Shown in pieces: positions 25,832 to 33,141 of a stretch of 34,485 nucleotides of DNA. Positions within the stretch are counted from its first letter, which is position 1. Each line of letters opens with the position of its first letter. The notes under the pieces were generated by a model. That model saw only the letters and a list, made by a program, of their open reading frames with translations, was not told where the DNA came from and did no database searches. The position numbers were made by a program, and so were the translations under genes. The DNA lies in NCBI GenBank assembly GCA_023664185.1, contig JAMPGA010000008.1, forward strand, positions 1 to 34,485, read 5' to 3'. The DNA is from Muribaculaceae bacterium (GTDB taxonomy: Bacteria; Bacteroidota; Bacteroidia; Bacteroidales; Muribaculaceae).

Positions 25832-26644
25832 TCAAAATTTTATAGAAAGAGTAAAGCCCGGTGTTCCACCCACCCCCACCGGCATTAGGGATGACTCGAG
25901 GCCTCTGAGCTTATCACGCCCCAGGTGCATGCGACGTGTGTCGCTGCCGCGCATCAGGTTGATCACCTCGTTGAGCGGGTCAACCAGAAATACCACTATA
26001 TTGCCCAACACCCTCGAGCCGCCCAGAGTATAGTCGTGGCTCACGATAGTGCGCTTCAATCTGTAGAAGAGCTCGCCGATACAGCTGCCTATGACGGGGG
26101 TAATGAAAAGATCCTGATAAGAGGGGCGCTCCATAAAAGCCTCTATGCCAAACTCCCACCCGATATTGGAGATGATGGTGGCATAAAGCATGGATTGCCA
26201 GAAGCCGAATCCGCAGGAACGTGCCGTCATGAAGTAGGCTGCCCCGGCATAAGGATGGAGCACATAGTTGAAGATAAATTTATCATGATCCCATTCGGGG
26301 CCTTCGCGGAGCACATGATTGCGCCAGCGTTTGAAGAGGGGCACGTCTTGAATCTCAGCTCGGTTCCAGGCAGTGGCGTCGGCGGGGAGGCACTCGAGCA
26401 CTAAGAGGGTGCCCACGTAAGCGCCGACAAGCACTCCGGTATTGGCCCATAATCGTCCCCAATTGGGATCGACATTGCCTGTGAGCTGATAGGGCTTGGC
26501 ATATATGTTGTCATACAGTCCGCGCTCGTGGCGTGGAGCTGAAAGAGTGAGGGTATCGGTCGAAATCCGGACCGAATCCCTGTCGGCTCCCATGGCTGAC
26601 AGCGTCAGGATGGCAGTGAGTAGGATGAGTAGAGTCCGTTTCAT
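25832..26644 (-). CDS. DUF3943-domain protein
   Basis: A 270-residue exported protein (signal peptide about 1-19, SAMG-AD). The middle carries the DUF3943 pattern: FNYVLHPYAGAAYFMTARSCG (about 137-157), then IGWEFGIEAFMERPSYQDLFITPVIG and IGELFYR. The family is found in Bacteroidota and Proteobacteria and has no known function; conserved His, Tyr and Glu residues in hydrophobic helices suggest a membrane-associated role. It follows the phosphoethanolamine transferase by one base and precedes the PCMD gene by two, so the three are surely co-transcribed. Confidence 0.8.
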   Translation of the reverse strand: MKRTLLILLTAILTLSAMGADRDSVRISTDTLTLSAPRHERGLYDNIYAKPYQLTGNVDPNWGRLWANTGVLVGAYVGTLLVLECLPADATAWNRAEIQDVPLFKRWRNHVLREGPEWDHDKFIFNYVLHPYAGAAYFMTARSCGFGFWQSMLYATIISNIGWEFGIEAFMERPSYQDLFITPVIGSCIGELFYRLKRTIVSHDYTLGGSRVLGNIVVFLVDPLNEVINLMRGSDTRRMHLGRDKLRGLESSLMPVGVGGTPGFTLSIKF

Positions 26645-26645
26645 A

Positions 26646-28289
26646 TCATTTGAGCATTTCAGTTAGTGCCACAGGCTCGTTGTGATCGTCGAGATACAAC
26701 GGTGGCCGGGGTGTATAGGTTGTAGAGGCTACGGAGGCTGTCACGTCGACCTTGCTGCTTGTGATGCCGGCAAGGCTTAGAGCCGTAGGACAAAATGAAC
26801 GGGATGTGGATATAAGCTTACTGATGTTTTCGCCTATCTTAGCCGTAATTTCAGGATAGGCGGCCTTATAGCCCGGCGAGAGCCAGACTATAAAGGGCAC
26901 ATGAACCTGGTTGACCGACGGCAGAGGCGAGGCATGCAGGAAGCGGCGTGAACCCTCGTCGAAGATATCCTCACCGTGATCCGAGGTGTAGAGCATGCTG
27001 GAGTTGATACCAATTGAGTCGAGCACACCTATCACGGAGTCGAGGAAACGGTCGGTGGCCACTATGGTATTGTCGTAGGCGTTGACGAGCTCCTCCCTAT
27101 ATTCGCTCGAGGCTTCCGGAAACTCGTCCGGTGTAAAATGTCGGTCGGCCTCGCCGTAGCGGTCGCGGTAGTTGAAGTGTGAGCCATAAGTGTGGAGCAC
27201 CACGAGCTGCCGGGGTGAATTGCCTGAGATTACCTCTTTCAGCATGGGCAGCAGTTGGAAATCGCCAGGATGAGTCTCAAATCCCGGGAGGGTTTTGAGG
27301 AAGAGGGTCGTGTCGGCTTCCTCGCCAAAGAAGTCTATAAACGAATGATTGGGCATCTGATTTGACACAAACGCCGTGTTCCATCCGGCTTCCTTGAAGG
27401 CTGTGATAAGGCTTTTCACCTTATATATATTTTCGTCGAAGTCAAGGGCGTCGACCGGGCTGAGCAGCATAGGCACACTCTTATGTGTAGTGTTCGACTC
27501 GCTGAAGGCTTCCCCGCCCACATAGAGCCCCTCGCGCATGGTGAGGGACGGATTGGTGGCGCGGTCGTAGCCCAGCAGCTGCCAGTTAGCGGCTCGGGAG
27601 GTCTCTCCCACCACAAGCACACATATCTCTCTGACGGTGTCAGGATGCTCAGTGCGAGCCTCGAAGTCGTAATCGGCCGACGTGTCATGATAGCGGGCGG
27701 TGCGGATGGAGCGGTCTACAGCCAGACACACGTTATAACCCACATTCACAGGATAGAGGTCGCAGCTCACGGCATAAGCCCCGGGGGTGAGATAGCTCAC
27801 AACCAGCGCGACGAATCCGACGACTGTTAGTGTGCCCGACACCCTCATGGCGCCCATCCTCATCCCACGGCTGAGCTGGAGATCTTTCCTTATTATAATT
27901 GTGGCAAGTATAAGCGAGGGGAGATAGAGCACACAAACTATCACGATGCTCGGCCAGAGATTTCCCAGAAGTTCGGCCACCTCTGTGCCATTGGTGGTGA
28001 CGAGGTTTAGAAACATATCCACGGCTATCACACTGCGCCCGTAGAGCCACAGGAGCACTATCTGGAACGCTGCAAAGAAAATGAGCGGGAACATCAGCCA
28101 CACCGTGCGCCCCACTCTCCCCGACAGGGAGGCAAGAAGCCCAATCACACCCACCGGAAGCAGGGCGTTGGCCACGCGGCCACTCAGGCTCAGACTCTCG
28201 GTGAACGACAGCAGCACATTGGGCACAGCCAGTGAGACCATGAACCAAATGAACAATATGCCGGGCAGATGTCTGCGTGTTATCTTCAT
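26646..28289 (-). CDS. EptA-like lipid A phosphoethanolamine transferase
   Basis: A 547-residue inner-membrane enzyme with five N-terminal membrane segments (about 8-170) and a periplasmic alkaline-phosphatase/sulfatase-fold domain. VVGETSRAANWQLLGYDRATNP-type sequence gives metal ligand Glu229; Thr268 in NTTHKSVP fits the nucleophile of EptA (three residues before Ser-Val-Pro); SDHGED holds further zinc ligands. Such enzymes add phosphoethanolamine to lipid A or other glycans and lower sensitivity to cationic peptides. It sits between an outer-membrane barrel gene and DUF3943. The target (lipid A, core or another glycan) is not shown by sequence. Confidence 0.9.
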   Translation of the reverse strand: MKITRRHLPGILFIWFMVSLAVPNVLLSFTESLSLSGRVANALLPVGVIGLLASLSGRVGRTVWLMFPLIFFAAFQIVLLWLYGRSVIAVDMFLNLVTTNGTEVAELLGNLWPSIVIVCVLYLPSLILATIIIRKDLQLSRGMRMGAMRVSGTLTVVGFVALVVSYLTPGAYAVSCDLYPVNVGYNVCLAVDRSIRTARYHDTSADYDFEARTEHPDTVREICVLVVGETSRAANWQLLGYDRATNPSLTMREGLYVGGEAFSESNTTHKSVPMLLSPVDALDFDENIYKVKSLITAFKEAGWNTAFVSNQMPNHSFIDFFGEEADTTLFLKTLPGFETHPGDFQLLPMLKEVISGNSPRQLVVLHTYGSHFNYRDRYGEADRHFTPDEFPEASSEYREELVNAYDNTIVATDRFLDSVIGVLDSIGINSSMLYTSDHGEDIFDEGSRRFLHASPLPSVNQVHVPFIVWLSPGYKAAYPEITAKIGENISKLISTSRSFCPTALSLAGITSSKVDVTASVASTTYTPRPPLYLDDHNEPVALTEMLK

Positions 28290-28298
28290 CTTTTTTTT

Positions 28299-29465
28299 TC
28301 AGAATGCTTCGTTGATATTGAGTACAAAACTTGTATTGCTCTTGCCAAATCCCACATCGATGCGCACGTTGGTGTTTTTCTTGAACTCCCAACGGTAGCC
28401 CACACCTACGTTTGGCAGAAACATACGCGTCTTAAACCGATGAAACGAGGGGTAGACCGCGCCCATTGCGCCCCAGAATACCAGGCCGCTGCGCCCCATC
28501 ACATGCTGGCGCAGCTCAAATGTAAGGTCGGTCTCACACTTGTCGCGATACTGTCCCTCATAATATCCTCTGAGTGTATAGCTGCCACCGATGCTGGGCA
28601 TAAGCCCCCACGGAGTGGCGCCATAAGTGAACAGTCCATGTAGCCTCGATGCCAATACGCCACCCTTCCACACTGGAATGTAGTGGTTTATCGCAAACTC
28701 TGTGGAGCTGAACGAGCGGTCTTTATTGCCCAGAAATCGAGGATAAAACCGCTGGGTCATCTCGCCCATCCATCCATGGTTTGGAGCCGTATAGTTGTCG
28801 CGTGTGTCAAACATGAGTCTCACACCCACACCAAACGATGTGTGCGAGCAGTCGATGCCCTTGAAGACGCGGTCGTTTTCAATGCGGCGCGCACCTATAT
28901 AATTTAGCCTCGCTATGGGGCCGCCATAGAAATTGCCGCTAAGTCGCCACAGATGGTCTGACTCGGCCATCATATCGACAAGCATGTATTTGGTCTTGTT
29001 GACCTCTGTCCTGGCTGCATCATAGCCTATGCCCCAGAAATAAGTGGAGTAGAGGTTGAAACTCAGCTCATAGTCCACCCGTCGATCGGCGTGATGATAC
29101 AGATGCAATCCCCTCACACCTATTTTATAAAAGCCTTTAGTAGTGACATCAGCAAACAGTGAGATATTTGACGGCTGCAACGTGGTGTCCTCGGGTGCCG
29201 TAGAGTAGATGCCCGCAGCCACCAGCCCAATGCCTACTCCGATATCGCTTGAGGCGTGGGGGCCTCCGATAAACGAGAACGACGGCCGACGAGACACCAC
29301 CGTCTTGTTGGCCCGGCCGAAGTAGTCTATCACTCGGCCTATTAGATTGCGTCGCGGGTGACTCCCCACAGTGTCTTCATACTCAGAGGCATGGACTCCA
29401 ATCGTCGGCAAGACGACGATAAGAACCATGATTACTCTGATTATGTAAGACTTACGTAAGGTCAT
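28299..29465 (-). CDS. BamA/TamA-like (Omp85) outer-membrane beta-barrel protein
   Basis: A 388-residue exported protein (signal peptide 1-27, cut near VHA-SE) without POTRA domains, so it is only the barrel part of the surface antigen family. Repeated amphipathic strands end in aromatic residues, and the end of the barrel carries the Omp85 signature SYTLRGYYEGQYRDK (about 292-306), the loop-6 (V/I)RG(Y/F) motif. The C-terminal residue is Phe. It opens the operon with the phosphoethanolamine transferase, DUF3943 and PCMD protein. It may be a translocator or a phospholipase-associated barrel; its substrate is unknown. Confidence 0.83.
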   Translation of the reverse strand: MTLRKSYIIRVIMVLIVVLPTIGVHASEYEDTVGSHPRRNLIGRVIDYFGRANKTVVSRRPSFSFIGGPHASSDIGVGIGLVAAGIYSTAPEDTTLQPSNISLFADVTTKGFYKIGVRGLHLYHHADRRVDYELSFNLYSTYFWGIGYDAARTEVNKTKYMLVDMMAESDHLWRLSGNFYGGPIARLNYIGARRIENDRVFKGIDCSHTSFGVGVRLMFDTRDNYTAPNHGWMGEMTQRFYPRFLGNKDRSFSSTEFAINHYIPVWKGGVLASRLHGLFTYGATPWGLMPSIGGSYTLRGYYEGQYRDKCETDLTFELRQHVMGRSGLVFWGAMGAVYPSFHRFKTRMFLPNVGVGYRWEFKKNTNVRIDVGFGKSNTSFVLNINEAF

Positions 29466-29549
29466 ACGGATGAATCGTGTTGAAACGTTGAGTTATTAAA
29501 TAAACGCGACCCGCGTCGCTAATGTTCAATAATACTACCTATGAGCACA

Positions 29550-29557
29550 CAAAGTTA
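29550..29557 (-). promoter_or_regulatory. -7 box, probable promoter of the Omp85 operon
   Basis: TAACTTTG on the minus strand, about 85 bp upstream of the Omp85-like ATG. No TTTG lies at 20 bp. The gap 29466-29897 otherwise holds only the divergent sigma-factor promoter and AT-rich sequence. Confidence 0.45.
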
Positions 29558-29666
29558 CGAAATAACTTGCAATTTGCCTCTTCCATACTACAATCCGGCC
29601 ACAAACTATTACAATTCGGCCAAACCCGAGCCACTCTGTGCACACCAGCATCACGACGGGGAGTAA

Positions 29667-29710
29667 TTGTAATATAATTGTAGATTGTAACAAATTTGTA
29701 ATCTTTTGTA
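29667..29710 (+). repeat. Cluster of five TTGTA repeats upstream of the ECF sigma gene
   Basis: TTGTA occurs at 29667, 29678, 29685, 29696 and 29706, mostly 10-11 bp apart, with a perfect palindrome ACAAATTTGT at 29690-29699. It lies about 110-155 bp upstream of the sigma -7 box. It may be a regulator site, but the stretch is AT-rich and chance cannot be excluded. Confidence 0.35.
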
Positions 29711-29821
29711 ACAAGTATTATATTCCTAATTTTCAGTATTATACATAATATAGCTAAAAAATCTTTGTGTATGATAAAAATATTTTTTCGATAAAATTCT
29801 TCACCATCGCAGAAGTTGTCG

Positions 29822-29829
29822 TAACTTTG
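29822..29829 (+). promoter_or_regulatory. -7 box, probable ECF sigma promoter
   Basis: TAACTTTG, 68 bp before the sigma ATG, within a very AT-rich region. No TTTG at 20 bp. A transcript starting near 29836 rules out the GTG start at 29832. Confidence 0.5.
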
Positions 29830-29897
29830 AAGTGTTCAAAAGAACAACAGACCACGAAAACAACATTTCTTATAATCCTCATAAAAATATTCCGACA

Positions 29898-30398
29898 ATG
29901 GCATCACAAGAATTCCAGAGCAAGCTCATAAGCTATCAGACAAAATTGTTTAACTTTGCCTTATCGCTTACCTCCGACCGCAACAACGCCTACGATCTGC
30001 TCCAGGACACTACTCTCAAGGCTCTCGACTGCGAGGAGATGTATCGGCAGAACACCAACTTTAAGGGCTGGATATTCACGATTATGCACAATATATTTGT
30101 AAACAACTATCGCCGAACTTCCTACGCTACTACCACAACCGAGAATTCTGACGATATATATAATATGGAAATCACCCATGACTCCGACAATACCCCCGAA
30201 GGTTCTTATCGGGTTATGGAAATTACCCAGGCAATCAACGAGTTTTCCGACGACTTCCGCATCCCCTTCTCACTTTTCGTGTCAGGATACAAATACACAG
30301 AGATAGCCCAAAAGCTCCAGCTCCCCGTGGGCACCGTGAAGAGCCGCATCTTCACCGCCCGCAAGAGACTCCAGGAACACTTCGCTTGCTATCGCTGA
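29898..30398 (+). CDS. ECF (sigma-70 family) RNA polymerase sigma factor
   Basis: A 166-residue extracytoplasmic-function sigma factor. Region 2 (about 12-75) shows FALSLTSDRNNAYDLLQDTTLKAL and FKGWIFTIMHNIFVNNYRR; region 4 (about 108-160) ends in the helix-turn-helix YTEIAQKLQLPVGTVKSRIF. The start MASQEFQSKL is chosen over a GTG 66 bp earlier, which would sit at the transcription start. There is no FecR-type anti-sigma or TonB-dependent receptor beside it; it stands alone between divergent Omp85 genes and a structured gene-free region. What it responds to is unknown, though control of the adjacent envelope operon is possible. Confidence 0.93.
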   Translation: MASQEFQSKLISYQTKLFNFALSLTSDRNNAYDLLQDTTLKALDCEEMYRQNTNFKGWIFTIMHNIFVNNYRRTSYATTTTENSDDIYNMEITHDSDNTPEGSYRVMEITQAINEFSDDFRIPFSLFVSGYKYTEIAQKLQLPVGTVKSRIFTARKRLQEHFACYR

Positions 30399-30550
30399 TA
30401 AAGAGTAACAGCCCGTTCTCCTCCCTCCTATATTTTTCAGTCTCTGCAACCCAACGACTAAAGCTTAATATAAAAACATTTCTGTCGATTCGTCATCCAC
30501 GATTCTTTATGTCTTTCACTTTCCGATAAATAAGATTTTTTCACGTTTCA

Positions 30551-30586
30551 GCTGTCAGAGGGACAGCATCAGTTTCCGAGAGGAAA
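30551..30586 (+). other. Two tandem small hairpins
   Basis: GCTGTC/GACAGC (30551-30556 with 30562-30567, 5-nt loop AGAGG) is followed 5 nt later by TTTCC/GGAAA (30573-30577 with 30582-30586, loop GAGA). They lie about 150 bp beyond the sigma stop and could belong to its 3' untranslated RNA or to a small RNA. Confidence 0.35.
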
Positions 30587-30629
30587 ACAATATATAAGAT
30601 AAAAAAGATTGTTTAGGTTAAAAATCAAA

Positions 30630-30664
30630 TGAATGTGTTTTTTTAAAACCAACTGAATGTGTTT
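30630..30664 (+). repeat. 11-bp direct repeat TGAATGTGTTT
   Basis: Two exact copies at 30630-30640 and 30654-30664, 24 bp apart in an AT-rich stretch. GTTTAGGT also occurs twice, at 30611-30618 and 30661-30668. No known role. Confidence 0.5.
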
Positions 30665-30703
30665 AGGTATTGATTTTTCATGGTAAATATTTTGGTTTAG
30701 ATT

Positions 30704-30737
30704 AACAAAGCCGAACGCGTGAGCGTCCGGCTTTGTT
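30704..30737. terminator. Terminator-like hairpin
   Basis: A 15-bp stem with one A-C mismatch (30704-30718 with 30723-30737) and loop GTGA; the arms are AACAAAGCCG... and ...CGGCTTTGTT. The stem base is A/T-rich as in many terminators of this group, but no long T run follows. It may end the sigma transcript or, on the other strand, readthrough from galK. Confidence 0.6.
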
Positions 30738-30745
30738 GGTTATTC

Positions 30746-30769
30746 AGGGTTGACATGATTGTCAATCCT
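30746..30769. repeat. Short hairpin abutting the 298-bp element
   Basis: AGGGTTGACA (30746-30755) pairs with TGTCAATCCT (30760-30769) with one G-U pair and loop TGAT. It ends two bases before the left inverted repeat of the element starting at 30771. Confidence 0.55.
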
Positions 30770-30770
30770 C

Positions 30771-31068
30771 AGAGTGAGTCTAATAAAGGGTTTTAACGCG
30801 TAGGGTTCATGCTATGAGGTGTATTTATCGATGCAGTTTCAGGAGTGGATGTACACGACTGAAACAAAGCGATAAAGACATCCATAGCATGAAGCCTAAT
30901 CATTCTTTCCTTCCGCGTCATTTAGCCTCATAAAACTTCTGTTATTTATGAAATATTGTTTTAATGAGTGTCATTTAACGAAAGTTACCTCGGCGCGGCC
31001 ACTTTTTGCCGCTTTTTGTCTAAAGATTGGCCGCCCTACACGTTAACATCCTTTATTAGACTCACTCT
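30771..31068. mobile_element. MITE-like 298-bp element with 35-bp terminal inverted repeats
   Basis: The left arm 30771-30805 and right arm 31034-31068 are inverted copies: the outer 19 bp (AGAGTGAGTCTAATAAAGG) are identical and 32 of 35 match. The interior has no gene. It contains a long nested hairpin (30801-30898) and a 7-bp GCGGCCA/TGGCCGC stem (30995-31001 with 31028-31034). These are the marks of a non-autonomous miniature transposable element, but I see no target-site duplication: the flanks are CTC on the left and ATC on the right. The right arm includes the last sense codon and stop of galK. A structured RNA locus or double terminator is the alternative. Confidence 0.6.
30801..30898. 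repeat. Nested long hairpin inside the element
   Basis: A stem of 15 pairs with one G-G mismatch (30801-30816 with 30883-30898) encloses two further perfect 7-bp stems, TTTATCG/CGATAAA (30824-30830 with 30870-30876) and GTTTCAG/CTGAAAC (30836-30842 with 30859-30865). All three are coaxial, so the RNA or single-stranded DNA would form one long bulged hairpin of 98 nt. Confidence 0.75.
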
Positions 31069-32201
31069 ATCTTTCTGGCACCGTCAGAGATGACCACGTC
31101 ATAAATCTTGGGTTCGTGGCCATAACGGGCGTTGAACTTCTCCTTGGCTGTGGCTATGAAGTTGTCATACTTGTCGTCGGCCACAAGATTGATGGTGCAG
31201 CCGCCAAAGCCGCCGCCCATGATGCGCGAGCCGGTCACCCCACACTCCTTGGCTATATCGTTGAGATAGTCGAGCTCCTCACACGACACCTCATAGTCCT
31301 TCGACAGTCCGCGGTGGGTCTCATACATCAGGCGTCCCACGGCGTCGATGTCGCCGCGATTGAGGGCGTCACACACATCAAGCACTCGCTCCTTCTCTTC
31401 TATCACAAACTTGGCTCTCATATAGTCCTCTGCCGAGATGTCGGATTTGATCGACTCGAGCGCCTCCATGTCGGCATCGCGCAGGGTCTCTATGCCCAGA
31501 CGTTTGGCCACTCGCTCACACGACTGGCGGCGCTTGTTGTAGGGCGAGTCCACGAGCTCGTGCTTCACCACTGAGTCGACCAGCACAAGCTTGTAGCCGT
31601 CGATTTTGAAGGGGAAATACTCATACTCCAGCGAGCGGCAGTCCAGACGGATCAGACAGTCTTTCTTGCCGAACACCGAGGCAAACTGATCCATGATGCC
31701 ACAGTTCACACCGCAGTAGTTGTGTTCGGTGGACTGTCCTATTTTGGCCAGTTCAAACTTGGCTATGGAGTTGTTGTTGAAGAGGTCGTTGAGCGCAAAG
31801 GCAAAACATGACTCAAGAGCTGCCGACGAGCTCAGACCTGCACCCAGAGGCACATTCCCGGCAAAAACAGCGTCGAAGCCTTTGACGATTCCGCCGCGCT
31901 TTATCGTTTCACGGCACACTCCGAAAATGTAGCGTGCCCACTGCTGATGGGGAGCATCCTCTTCGTTCAGGCCGAAGGTGGCACTCTCCTTGATGTCTAT
32001 CGAATAGACGTTCACTTGGTCAGTGCCGTTCGGACGGATATCGGCCATGATGATCTTATCGATGGCACCGGGAAATACAAAACCGCCGTTATAGTCGGTG
32101 TGCTCGCCGATAAGGTTGATACGTCCGGCCGAGGCATAGAGTGTGCCCTTGCCGCCAAAGTGCTCTTCAAAAGCCTTCTCGATTTTCTTTTTCAGTTCCA
32201 T
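31062..32201 (-). CDS. galK: Galactokinase
   Basis: A 379-residue GHMP kinase that phosphorylates galactose at C1. Signatures: GRINLIGEHTDYNGG (26-40, galactose-binding), the ATP loop PLGAGLSSSAALE and the C-terminal GSRIMGGGFGGCTINLV. The start MELKKKIEKAFEEHF is preferred; the frame extends upstream by 29 codons without similarity. It is the last gene of galM-nucleotidyltransferase-galK, 25 bp after its neighbour. Its last sense codon (GAG) and TGA stop fall in the right inverted repeat of the 298-bp element, and another in-frame stop follows at once. The protein end looks of normal length. Confidence 0.96.
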   Translation of the reverse strand: MELKKKIEKAFEEHFGGKGTLYASAGRINLIGEHTDYNGGFVFPGAIDKIIMADIRPNGTDQVNVYSIDIKESATFGLNEEDAPHQQWARYIFGVCRETIKRGGIVKGFDAVFAGNVPLGAGLSSSAALESCFAFALNDLFNNNSIAKFELAKIGQSTEHNYCGVNCGIMDQFASVFGKKDCLIRLDCRSLEYEYFPFKIDGYKLVLVDSVVKHELVDSPYNKRRQSCERVAKRLGIETLRDADMEALESIKSDISAEDYMRAKFVIEEKERVLDVCDALNRGDIDAVGRLMYETHRGLSKDYEVSCEELDYLNDIAKECGVTGSRIMGGGFGGCTINLVADDKYDNFIATAKEKFNARYGHEPKIYDVVISDGARKIE

Positions 32202-32226
32202 GGTTTTATGGTAAGAATTTGTATTG

Positions 32227-33132
32227 TCAGAACATTTTATCGGGATATACACCCTCCTCGTGGAGACGGGCAAACTTCTCGACCACACCGGGACGGTCGG
32301 CCGAATAAGTCACGCCAAACCAGCGCGAATCCGTGTCGAGCACCTTGACGGTGGCCTCGCAAGAATGTATCAGCGCGTCCACACACAGAGGTATGAAAAA
32401 CTCTGCCTTGGGAGTGTTGATATCCTTGTCGAGGAATTTCTTAAACTCGCGCTCCGAGTAGTCAAAATAGTCGGGTGTGAAGCCCCAGAGGTTCATCGAT
32501 ACCGGAGTGGCGGGATCGAGTGTCTGCTCCTGGCCGTTCTCGTCGACAAAGTATATCGACCCGTCGGGACGGTAGGCTATCGCCGTGCGCTCCACCACAT
32601 CTGTCAGATTGCCGTCAGCGCCCTTCGAGCAAACTCCACGCGACACTGAGCCATTTTCCGTCATAGTGTTGCCCACACGGAAGCCCACCATCGAATAGTC
32701 ACCCTTGCGGGTACGCGGACGCATCAGATCCTCAGCTATCACGCGGAATGCATCGCGGCCATAGAAGTCGTCGGCGTTGATCACAGCAAATGGTTCCTTG
32801 ATCACATCCTTGCCCATCAACACGGCATGGTTGGTGCCCCAGGGCTTGGTGCGGTCTGCCGGGCAGGTGTAGCCCTCGGGAAGTTTGTCGGTCGACTGGA
32901 ACACCACCTCCACAGGTATATGTCCCTCATATTTCGAAATGATTTTTTCGCGGAACTCCTTTTCAAAATCCTTGCGGATCACGAAAACTACCTTGCCAAA
33001 CCCCGACTGGATGGCATCATAGATAGAGTAGTCCATGATAGTCTGCCCCTGGGGGCCAAGTGGATCAAGCTGCTTCAGACCGCCGTAACGCGATCCCATG
33101 CCCGCAGCCAGGACAAAGAGTGTAGGTTTCAT
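32227..33132 (-). CDS. Sugar-1-phosphate nucleotidyltransferase
   Basis: A 301-residue NTP_transferase-family protein. The nucleotide loop is LAAGMGSRYGGLKQL (8-22), the metal-binding region INADDFYG (118-125), with RTKPWGTNHAVLMG between them contacting the base or sugar. Such enzymes join a sugar-1-phosphate to UTP, CTP or dTTP. Lying between galM and galK with no galT in the window, it may activate galactose-1-phosphate directly to UDP-galactose; this is inference from context. It lacks the left-handed beta-helix of GlmU-type enzymes. Alternatives include a role with another sugar-1-phosphate made by a different kinase. Confidence 0.85.
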   Translation of the reverse strand: MKPTLFVLAAGMGSRYGGLKQLDPLGPQGQTIMDYSIYDAIQSGFGKVVFVIRKDFEKEFREKIISKYEGHIPVEVVFQSTDKLPEGYTCPADRTKPWGTNHAVLMGKDVIKEPFAVINADDFYGRDAFRVIAEDLMRPRTRKGDYSMVGFRVGNTMTENGSVSRGVCSKGADGNLTDVVERTAIAYRPDGSIYFVDENGQEQTLDPATPVSMNLWGFTPDYFDYSEREFKKFLDKDINTPKAEFFIPLCVDALIHSCEATVKVLDTDSRWFGVTYSADRPGVVEKFARLHEEGVYPDKMF

Positions 33133-33141
33133 TATCAGAAT

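Larger units (their letters stand above)
30399..31061. other. Gene-free 663-bp region rich in inverted repeats
   Basis: No credible coding frame is present on either strand. The region holds, in order, two small tandem hairpins, an 11-bp direct repeat, a terminator-like hairpin, another hairpin, and the 298-bp element with 35-bp inverted ends, each listed separately. Confidence 0.7.

Noticed and set aside
29832..29897. N-terminal extension of the ECF sigma factor from a GTG
   Set aside because: The GTG lies 2 bp after the -7 box, so it would precede or coincide with the transcription start; the ATG at 29898 fits the family N terminus.
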